In this document: piece by piece, positions 7,647 to 13,505 of the stretch | Layout: each line of letters opens with the position of its first letter | How positions within the stretch are numbered: position 1 is the stretch's first letter | NCBI GenBank assembly: GCA_003354055.1 | Contig: PIVQ01000074.1 | Location: 1 to 17,895, forward strand | DNA from: Desulfobacteraceae bacterium | GTDB lineage: Bacteria; Desulfobacterota; Desulfobacteria; Desulfobacterales; Desulfobacteraceae | Direction of reading: 5' to 3' | DNA: 17,895 bases | Program-made: the position numbers and the translations under genes | The notes under the pieces: generated by a model | Database searches by the model: none | The model's input: the letters and a program-made list of their open reading frames with translations, nothing else | What the model was told of the DNA's origin: nothing

Positions 7647-9044
7647 ATGGCAAAAATTTTGATCATTGATGATGATTCCCATATCTGTGAGACCCTGGTT
7701 CTCAGATTTACCAGACTGAATCATGAGGTTGTATCTGCGCTTACCCTGAGGCATGGCCTGGATCTTTTGTTTGCCAATGCGTTTGATATTGTGTTTCTGG
7801 ACATCAATCTGCCGGATGGTAACGGACTGGAAGCCATCGGTACCATTAAAGAGCATGCCTACCCTCCTGAGATTATTATCATGACAGGGGACACGGATCT
7901 GGAAGGTGCCGAGCTTGCAATGAAATCCAAGGCCTGGGATTATATTGATAAAAGCTGTTCCCTAAAGGAATTTAAGTTCTCCTTGATCAGGGCCATTGAA
8001 TACAGGGAACAAAAGCAGCTTCGTTCCAGTGAAATAAGGCTCAAACGGGAATCCATTATCGGACAGAGCAGTCAGATAAAGGCCTGTATCAAGCGGGTGG
8101 CAAAGGCGACGAATTCCGATGCACCGGTGCTGCTCCTCGGGGAAACCGGAACAGGCAAGGAGCTGATTTCAAGGGCCATCCATGAAAACAGCCATCGAAA
8201 TGAAAACGGGTTTGTGGTAGTCGATTGCGCAGCATTGCCGGAACACCTGGTGGAAAGTGTGCTTTTCGGCCACGTAAAAGGGGCGTTCACAGGGGCTGAT
8301 ACCGATAAGGTCGGGTTGATGCGTCTGGCAGACGGAGGAACCCTTTTTCTTGATGAGGTTGGGGAGCTTCCTGCCGAGATTCAAAAGAAATTTTTACGGG
8401 CTGTTCAGGAAATGCGATTCAGACCCTTGGGCAGTGATAAGGAAGTGGTAAGCAACTTCAGGTTGATAGCCGCCACCCACCGGGATGTCGTGAGCATGAT
8501 CCGGAAAAAGCGGTTTCGGCAGGACCTGTATTATCGCATCTCCTCTATTAAAATAGAGGTGCCGCCCCTGCGAAATCGCAATTCAGATATCCCGCTGTTG
8601 GTGGCCTATCATATGGAACGGAAACAGGCGCGTTTTGGCAAGTTTTCCCATGATCTGTCCGATGAATTCATGGAGCAGCTTCAGGGGTATGACTGGCCGG
8701 GAAATGTCCGGGAATTGTTCAACACCATTGAGTATGCCTGCAGTGACGCATTTCAGGAAACCATGCTTTTTCCAAAGCATCTTCCGGATTATATCCGGGT
8801 ATTTAGTATTAAGAAAAAGATTCTTCCGCCCATATCTTCCAAGCCTGAGAAAGGCGGGGCCAATGCTATGGCACCGGTTGAGAGCCTTGGACTTAAAGCG
8901 TTTACGGAGTCCATGAAACTCAAATATATGCAGGACCTGATGATCCATGTAAAAGGAGATATAAAGCTGGCCTGCAAATTATCCAATCTATCCAGGGGAC
9001 ACCTGTACTCATTGTTAAAAAAATACAATATTAACAATCCTTAA
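7647..9044 (+). CDS. Sigma54-dependent response regulator (NtrC family: REC-AAA+-Fis HTH)
   Basis: A 465-residue phosphorylation-controlled enhancer-binding activator of sigma54 RNA polymerase. The receiver (1-125) has acidic Asp9/Asp10, phosphoacceptor Asp52 (FLDINLPDG), Thr80 and Lys102, so it should be active. The AAA+ domain (about 137-375) has Walker A GETGTGKE (165-172), the sigma54-contact loop GAFTGA (212-217), Walker [10 protein letters not shown] (232-240), the RFRQDLYYR region (289-297) and WPGNVRE (350-356). The C-terminus (about 415-465) is a Fis-type helix-turn-helix ([24 protein letters not shown]). The ATG at 7647 was chosen because the receiver strand begins immediately and AAAGG lies 9 bases upstream; the frame extends 16 codons further without adding a domain. 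No histidine kinase is adjacent in the same unit. It is immediately followed by an intergenic region with candidate enhancer sites and a sigma54 promoter, suggesting it controls the receptor operon downstream. Confidence 0.93.
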   Translation: MAKILIIDDDSHICETLVLRFTRLNHEVVSALTLRHGLDLLFANAFDIVFLDINLPDGNGLEAIGTIKEHAYPPEIIIMTGDTDLEGAELAMKSKAWDYIDKSCSLKEFKFSLIRAIEYREQKQLRSSEIRLKRESIIGQSSQIKACIKRVAKATNSDAPVLLLGETGTGKELISRAIHENSHRNENGFVVVDCAALPEHLVESVLFGHVKGAFTGADTDKVGLMRLADGGTLFLDEVGELPAEIQKKFLRAVQEMRFRPLGSDKEVVSNFRLIAATHRDVVSMIRKKRFRQDLYYRISSIKIEVPPLRNRNSDIPLLVAYHMERKQARFGKFSHDLSDEFMEQLQGYDWPGNVRELFNTIEYACSDAFQETMLFPKHLPDYIRVFSIKKKILPPISSKPEKGGANAMAPVESLGLKAFTESMKLKYMQDLMIHVKGDIKLACKLSNLSRGHLYSLLKKYNINNP

Positions 9045-9046
9045 CC

Positions 9047-9064
9047 TGTCATATAATTATGACT
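9047..9064. promoter_or_regulatory. Candidate enhancer (UAS) 1: TGTCA-N8-TGACT
   Basis: TGTCA (9047-9051), eight bases, then TGACT (9060-9064); within it GTCATA and TATGAC form a 6-bp inverted repeat. It starts right after the regulator's stop codon, about 190 bp upstream of the sigma54 -24 element, an ordinary range for enhancer-binding proteins. A partial third site (TGTCAT followed by a T-run, from 9064) abuts it. Binding by the adjacent regulator is inferred. Confidence 0.4.
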
Positions 9065-9156
9065 GTCATGTTTTTCATATTTTCCATATAACTCTGTAGT
9101 TTTATAGCATATTTCCCCATTGTATGCCTTGGGCTGTTCTTTGAGTGAGATCGAAT

Positions 9157-9174
9157 TGTCATTTTTTTCTGACA
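9157..9174. promoter_or_regulatory. Candidate enhancer (UAS) 2: TGTCA-N8-TGACA
   Basis: A perfect 5-bp inverted repeat with the same 8-base spacing as UAS 1. Centre-to-centre distance to UAS 1 is 110 bp, close to a whole number of helical turns, so both would face the same side of the DNA. It lies about 67 bp upstream of the -24 element. Confidence 0.45.
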
Positions 9175-9198
9175 CTTTGGATAGCCATGCCCGATGGC

Positions 9199-9211
9199 GA
9201 AGTGACTGATT
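9199..9211 (-). promoter_or_regulatory. IHF-like site between UAS 2 and the sigma54 promoter
   Basis: On the minus strand AATCAGTCACTTC fits the IHF consensus WATCARNNNNTTR with one mismatch (final base), next to an AT-rich stretch. IHF bending between enhancer and -24/-12 is standard at sigma54 promoters. Degenerate consensus, so weak evidence alone; the position is what makes it credible. Confidence 0.25.
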
Positions 9212-9239
9212 TTTAAAGAGATTTCTGTTTCTCATACTT

Positions 9240-9255
9240 TGGTACGCATCTTGTA
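9240..9255 (+). promoter_or_regulatory. Candidate sigma54 (-24/-12) promoter of the receptor operon
   Basis: TGGTACG-N4-TTGTA matches the sigma54 consensus TGGCACG-N4-TTGCW except for C to T in the -24 block and, more seriously, GT in place of the near-invariant GC at -12. The GG and GT dinucleotides have the exact required spacing. Predicted start near 9266 gives a leader of about 47 bases before the gene at 9313. A sigma54 activator gene directly upstream strengthens the call. Confidence 0.5.
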
Positions 9256-9312
9256 ATATCTTAATGTATAACCTGTGAAAAAATAGTTAATCGTGACAAG
9301 CGGAGAGACCAA

Positions 9313-9684
9313 ATGAATTTTGTGCTTTTCATTCATGAAGATGTTTATGAAACCGGCAATGTCCTTGAGCAGTGTGTCTCAAACAGGACTGCCGGCTCTT
9401 TGGTTGAAAAAATTCATACATTCAATGCCCTGAGAACCCGGCTGAAGCGGATTGCATTTTATGGGGATACCGATGTTTTTATCCTGCTGGCAGATACCCG
9501 TTACCGGCTGGCTGAGTTTGTCTCCCTTATGGACTTTCTGGCGGATAAGCGGTTAATCCTTGTGATTCCTGATGATTCAGAGGCCACTCTGACTGCTGTA
9601 CATAAATTGTTCCCCAGGTATTTCACCGTTATGAACGAGACCTATGATGATTTAGGGGATGTAGTGAACAAGATGATCCAATAG
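9313..9684 (+). CDS. Small receiver-like protein of unknown function in the chemoreceptor operon
   Basis: A 123-residue cytoplasmic protein that I cannot assign to a named family. The pattern of strands and helices looks like the second half of a receiver or similar alpha/beta fold: strand DVFILLADT (54-62), helix about 65-78, strand RLILVIPDD (80-88), helix 89-99, strand FTVMNE (104-109), helix 113-121. Asp61 sits near where a receiver carries its phosphoacceptor, but the Thr/Ser after strand 4 and the Lys-Pro after strand 5 are absent, so if it is a receiver it is a pseudo-receiver (inference). The start has GGAGAG 7 bases upstream. First gene after the sigma54 promoter candidate and 36 bp ahead of cheW, so probably co-transcribed with cheW and the receptor. 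An adaptor role is possible but not shown. Confidence 0.75.
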   Translation: MNFVLFIHEDVYETGNVLEQCVSNRTAGSLVEKIHTFNALRTRLKRIAFYGDTDVFILLADTRYRLAEFVSLMDFLADKRLILVIPDDSEATLTAVHKLFPRYFTVMNETYDDLGDVVNKMIQ

Positions 9685-9720
9685 TTACGAAAACCTATAG
9701 AAAAAAAGGAGAATAGTATT

Positions 9721-10233
9721 ATGGCTCAATCGGTTGCGACATTAAATCAAGCCATAACGGCAACCATCATGCAAACCGGAAAATACCTGACCTTTACTCT
9801 GGATAACGAAGGGTATGGCATCGGCATTCTCAAAGTCAAGGAAATCATTGGTATGATGACCATCACTCCTATTCCCCGTACCCCGACTTTCGTCAAAGGG
9901 GTCATCAACCTGAGAGGCAAAGTCATTCCGGTCATGGATCTGAGATTGAAATTCGGGTTAGGAGAAATTCCCTACACGGACAGGACCTGTATTATTGTGG
10001 CTGAAATTGATTCGGAAGAGAACACCGTGCTCATCGGTATTGTGGTGGATGCTGTGTCTGAAGTCCTGAATATTCCGGGGGATGATATTGAAGAGCCCCC
10101 TGCCTTTGGTACCCGGTTAAATACTGAGTATATCCTGGGTCTGGCAAAGACAGACCAGGGTGTAAAAATTCTTCTTAACATTGACAAGGTATTGGCAGAA
10201 TCCGACATCACGGCAATGAAGCAGACGGCCTGA
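9721..10233 (+). CDS. cheW: CheW-type chemotaxis coupling protein
   Basis: A 170-residue cytoplasmic scaffold that bridges chemoreceptor tips and the CheA kinase P5 domain. After a short N-terminal tail (1-18), a full CheW SH3-like fold runs from about 20 to 160: KYLTFTLDNEGYGI (20-33), VKEIIGMMTITPIPRTP (38-54), the hallmark GVINLRGKVIPVMDLR (60-75), CIIVAEI strand, IGIVVDAVSEVLNI (101-114) and a closing GVKILLNIDKVL. Standard length. It has a good AGGAGAA ribosome site 8 bases upstream. It sits 36 bp after the small receiver-like gene and 58 bp ahead of the receptor, so it is likely the dedicated coupler for that receptor. No cheA lies in the window. Confidence 0.95.
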   Translation: MAQSVATLNQAITATIMQTGKYLTFTLDNEGYGIGILKVKEIIGMMTITPIPRTPTFVKGVINLRGKVIPVMDLRLKFGLGEIPYTDRTCIIVAEIDSEENTVLIGIVVDAVSEVLNIPGDDIEEPPAFGTRLNTEYILGLAKTDQGVKILLNIDKVLAESDITAMKQTA

Positions 10234-10291
10234 GGCGGCTAAATCAAAAATAATGACAACTTAAGCATAAATTAAAAATAAGGAGAAATTG

Positions 10292-13072
10292 ATGAAAAAC
10301 AAAAGTTTAAAGTTTAAACTCATGCTAAGCTTTCTTTTGGTGGGGTTAATCCCATTTATCATAGTTGCTGTGGTTTCCATGAATAAATCGAGTAATGCCC
10401 TGTCCCACGCCGCTTTTGGCCAGTTAGAGGGGATGCGCGCAGTTAAAAAGGCCCAGATTTCCCAGTTTTTTAATGAACGCCAGGGAGACATGGGGGTGCT
10501 CATGGAAACCGTGGCCACCCTCAGAACAGAGGCGTTTTCAAAATTGGACGCTATCCGGGATATTAAGAAAAGCCAGATCCAGGGTTTTTTTGAGGAGCGG
10601 ATGGGGGATGCCAGGGTTCTGGCGGATAGCCCTTTTATCGTCACTGCATATAAGGCGTTGGATGATGCCTTTGATTCCGGAGGGGGGGCTGCCAGTGGGC
10701 AGTTCAAGGGGTATACCAATGGGAAGTTTGATTCAACGCAAGTTTACAAAACGGTTCACGATAATTATTTTGCCAATCTGCAATTCTATATGGAGCAGTA
10801 TGGATACTACGATGTGTTTCTCCTTGATGTCGAACATGGGGCAACTGTATTTACAGTAACCAAGGAAGCTGATTTCGGTATCAATGTGACAGATGTGGAC
10901 TCTTCTCTCAAGGATGTGTGGAAGCAGGCAGTAAAAGGCCGTGTGGCCCTGTCCGATACCAAACCCTATGCCCCTTCCGCTGGTGCCCCTGCCCAGTTTG
11001 TGGCAGCTCCGATAAAAGAAAACGGGCGTGTCATCGGTGTGGTGGCCCTTCAGATCTCTCTGGATGCCGTGAACCGGATAATGACCGCCAGAACAGGCTT
11101 AGGGGAAACCGGTGAAACCTATCTTGTGGGCAGCGACCAGCTCATGCGGAGCGATTCCTTTCTTGATCCTAAAAACCATACGGTGGCTGCCTCGTTTGCC
11201 AATCCCGGTAAAGGTGGTGTGAATACGGAGGCCTCAAAGGCGGCTGTGGGCGGGGAAACCAATTCTGATGTAATCCTTGATTACAACGGCAACCCGGTTC
11301 TTTCCTCCTACACCCCTGTCAAAATCGGAGATATCACCTGGGGACTTCTTGCAGAGATTGATGTGGCCGAAGCCTTTTGCCCCAAAGATGAGTCCGGGGA
11401 GTATTTCTTTAAAAAATATACTGAAATGTACGGGTATTATGATCTCTTCCTTATAAACCCGGATGGGTATGCCTTCTACACCGTTGCCCAGGAGGCGGAT
11501 TACCAGACCAACTTTGATAAAGGCAAATATGCAGGTTCCGGTTTGGGTAAGCTGTTCAGAAAAGTTAAAGCTGATAAAGCATACGGTGTCGCTGATTTTG
11601 CCCCCTATGCCCCCAGCAACGGGGAACCTTGCGCTTTTATCGCCCAGCCCGTTATTCACGGTGGAGAGGTTGAGATGGTGGTGGCGCTTCAGTTATCCCT
11701 GGATGCCATCAATACCATCATGCAGCAGCGGGACGGTATGGGGGAAACCGGAGAAACCTATCTTGTGGGTATGGATAAGCTGATGCGGTCGGATAGTTTT
11801 CTGGATTCCACAAACCACTCAGTGAAGGCTTCTTTTGCCAATCCGTCAGCCGGCAGCGTGAACACCGAGGCCACTGAACTCGCCCTGTCCGGAAAAGAAT
11901 CCCAGAAAATTATCATTGATTATAACGGGAATCCCGTACTAAGTGCCTTTACCCCATTGAAAATCGGAGAAACCACCTGGGCTCTGATTGCCGAGATTGA
12001 CGAGTCCGAAGCCTTTGCCGCGGTTAATACCATCAAATGGCTCACACTGATGATTTCAGTCATTGCCATAATCGGCATTCTGGCTGTGGCATTTTTCAAT
12101 GCCAGGGCCATTACCAAACCCATTAACCTGATCACGGCTGGTATGGAAGAAGGCGCCGGCCAGGTCGCTTCCGCCTCCTCCCAGGTGTCCGGCTCAAGCC
12201 AGTCCCTTGCAGAAGGCGCATCCCAGCAGGCAGCCTCCATTGAAGAAACCTCTGCCTCAATGGAAGAGATGGCGTCCATGACCACCCGGAATACTGAAAA
12301 TGCGGCTCAGGCGGACACTTTAATGCAGGAGGCTAATCAGGTAGTGGTGGTGGCCAATGAATCCATGACAAGGCTGACAGGTTCCATGGCAGATATTTCC
12401 AAGGCCAGTGAGGAAACCTCTAAAATTATCAAGACCATAGACGAGATCGCATTCCAGACCAATCTGCTTGCCTTGAATGCAGCGGTTGAAGCGGCAAGGG
12501 CAGGGGAGGCCGGTGCCGGCTTTGCCGTGGTTGCCGATGAGGTCAGAAATCTGGCCATGCGGGCTGCAGAAGCGGCAAAAAATACGGCTGAGCTTATCGA
12601 AGGCACGGTGAAAAAGGTGGAAGACGGATCCGAGCTGGTAGCAACCACCAACGATGCATTTATCAAAGTGGCTGAAAGCGCGGAAAAGGTCGGCGGCATT
12701 GTGGCTGAAATTGCCGAAGCGTCAAAGGAACAGTCTTCGGGCATTGACCAGGTTAACATTGCAATTACTGAAATGGATAAGGTGGTTCAGCAGAACGCAG
12801 CCAATGCGGAAGAATCTGCATCTGCATCCGAGGAAATGAATGCCCAGGCGGAACAACTCAAGGATTATGTGGGAGATCTGGTACAACTGGTGGAAGGCGT
12901 CCGGAAAGACAGTGGCGCGGCCACGGGCCACCACCGGCCCGTTAAGACTGTGGGGCATTCTTCAAAAATGCTTGGCAACGCCGGGAAAAAGAAATTGGCC
13001 GGGCCTGATAAGGAAGTCCGTCCGGAGCAGGTCATTCCTTTTGACGAGGATGACGAGTTTAAAGACTTTTAA
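10292..13072 (+). CDS. Methyl-accepting chemotaxis protein with a tandemly duplicated Cache-type sensor
   Basis: A 926-residue inner-membrane chemoreceptor. TM1 is about 8-29 and TM2 about 583-602, leaving an unusually large periplasmic part of some 550 residues. Periplasmic order: a helical 40-residue repeat (41-70 and 81-110), sensor copy 1 (166-362) and sensor copy 2 (376-575), both starting with a YGYYD[V/L]FL strand and ending AEID--EAF. After TM2 a shortened HAMP-like segment (RAITKPINLI, 604-613) leads directly to the signalling helices, with the hairpin tip IAFQTNLLALNAAVEAARAG (719-738) and EVRNLA, as expected for CheA/CheW contact. Gln/Glu-rich methylation helices flank it. The C-terminus is a flexible linker and acidic DEDDEFKDF tail, possibly a docking motif; it is not the enteric NWETF type. 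Start: ATG with AGGAG 6 bases upstream, in preference to the TTG one codon earlier. Ligand unknown. Confidence 0.93.
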   Translation: MKNKSLKFKLMLSFLLVGLIPFIIVAVVSMNKSSNALSHAAFGQLEGMRAVKKAQISQFFNERQGDMGVLMETVATLRTEAFSKLDAIRDIKKSQIQGFFEERMGDARVLADSPFIVTAYKALDDAFDSGGGAASGQFKGYTNGKFDSTQVYKTVHDNYFANLQFYMEQYGYYDVFLLDVEHGATVFTVTKEADFGINVTDVDSSLKDVWKQAVKGRVALSDTKPYAPSAGAPAQFVAAPIKENGRVIGVVALQISLDAVNRIMTARTGLGETGETYLVGSDQLMRSDSFLDPKNHTVAASFANPGKGGVNTEASKAAVGGETNSDVILDYNGNPVLSSYTPVKIGDITWGLLAEIDVAEAFCPKDESGEYFFKKYTEMYGYYDLFLINPDGYAFYTVAQEADYQTNFDKGKYAGSGLGKLFRKVKADKAYGVADFAPYAPSNGEPCAFIAQPVIHGGEVEMVVALQLSLDAINTIMQQRDGMGETGETYLVGMDKLMRSDSFLDSTNHSVKASFANPSAGSVNTEATELALSGKESQKIIIDYNGNPVLSAFTPLKIGETTWALIAEIDESEAFAAVNTIKWLTLMISVIAIIGILAVAFFNARAITKPINLITAGMEEGAGQVASASSQVSGSSQSLAEGASQQAASIEETSASMEEMASMTTRNTENAAQADTLMQEANQVVVVANESMTRLTGSMADISKASEETSKIIKTIDEIAFQTNLLALNAAVEAARAGEAGAGFAVVADEVRNLAMRAAEAAKNTAELIEGTVKKVEDGSELVATTNDAFIKVAESAEKVGGIVAEIAEASKEQSSGIDQVNIAITEMDKVVQQNAANAEESASASEEMNAQAEQLKDYVGDLVQLVEGVRKDSGAATGHHRPVKTVGHSSKMLGNAGKKKLAGPDKEVRPEQVIPFDEDDEFKDF
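10412..10621 (+). repeat. Internal 40-residue helical repeat in the receptor
   Basis: Residues 42-70 and 82-110 align without gaps at an offset of 40, with 15 of 29 identical (shared F--L--R--KK-QI--FF-ER-GD--VL pattern). Probably two related helices of the membrane-proximal periplasmic stalk. Confidence 0.75.
10787..12016 (+). repeat. Tandem duplication of the Cache-type sensor module in the receptor
   Basis: Copy 1 covers residues 166-362 and copy 2 residues 376-575. Shared blocks include GETGETYLVG, LMRSDSFLD, ASFANP, VNTEA, DYNGNPVLS and AEID--EAF; the C-terminal halves are nearly superimposable, and the DNA is still identical over a run of 17 bases (GAAACCTATCTTGTGGG). The N-terminal halves have diverged more, so ligand pockets could differ. 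Confidence 0.85.
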
Positions 13073-13079
13073 CTGCTGA

Positions 13080-13112
13080 TAATAAAAACCGGCACAGGAT
13101 CTCCTGTGCCGG
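13080..13112 (-). terminator. Strong hairpin with U-tract on the minus strand
   Basis: CCGGCACAGGA and its exact complement TCCTGTGCCGG (13089-13112) form an 11-bp stem with a practically minimal loop. On the plus strand it directly follows the receptor gene but is not followed by a T-run. On the minus strand it is followed by TTTTTATTA, the layout of an intrinsic terminator. It may end leftward transcripts from the hybrid kinase gene, protect the receptor mRNA 3' end, or both. Confidence 0.6.
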
Positions 13113-13162
13113 ATACCTCTTTGCTGTTCTTTCGAAACAGGATACAAACCAAGGGGATAATA

Positions 13163-13495
13163 ATGAAATATGAAACCATTGGGCATTTATTGGAAACCTT
13201 TTATTGCGATTATCTTCTGGCAACCCCCGGTCATAGAACAACCTTGATGGCGCTGGTTCCCACTGCGGAAAAAATTCATCAGGAATGTGTCAGGCAGACC
13301 TTGCCCGACCTTGCCGTCCTGATGTTAGAAATTCTGAAGCATATTGATAAGGTTTTGGATATAAACGAAGATGATTGGGCTGCGCAAATGGTGTCGCTTG
13401 GTGAATCCATTTCCCGATTTTCTGTTGTTTTTAATCGGAAGACGAAAGAAACTCCGCCGGCAACTTGCTCCATGACTAAGCGCCTATCCCTTTAA
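13163..13495 (+). CDS. Small helical protein of unknown function
   Basis: A 110-residue protein with no recognised family. It is mostly predicted helix: MKYETIGHLLETFYCDYLL, a PTAEKIHQECV helix, LAVLMLEILKHIDKVLDI, and DDWAAQMVSLGESISRFSVV, then a polar tail. There is no signal peptide or membrane span. ATG at 13163 was chosen because AAGGGG lies 7 bases upstream and the protein begins in structured sequence; the 19 upstream in-frame codons run into the hairpin. It follows the receptor by 90 bp on the same strand and may belong to the chemosensory unit, but the hairpin between them could separate expression. It is convergent with the hybrid kinase (10 bp between stops) and may be covered by an antisense transcript. 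Confidence 0.65.
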   Translation: MKYETIGHLLETFYCDYLLATPGHRTTLMALVPTAEKIHQECVRQTLPDLAVLMLEILKHIDKVLDINEDDWAAQMVSLGESISRFSVVFNRKTKETPPATCSMTKRLSL

Positions 13496-13505
13496 TATAA
13501 AAGCT

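Noticed and set aside
9041..9235. 64-residue minus-strand open frame between the regulator and the receptor operon
   Set aside because: Low-complexity polar sequence, no ribosome site, and it coincides with the candidate enhancer sites; no family resemblance.
9176..9312. Sigma28 flagellar-type promoter for the chemotaxis operon
   Set aside because: TTAAAGAGATT has partial similarity to the -35 block, but no GCCGATAA-like -10 follows at the right spacing; the sigma54 element fits better.
11920..12759. Long minus-strand open frames (121 and 140 residues) opposite the receptor signalling domain
   Set aside because: Ser/Ala-rich mirror images of the coding strand with no starts supported by ribosome sites; typical antisense shadows of a biased GC pattern.
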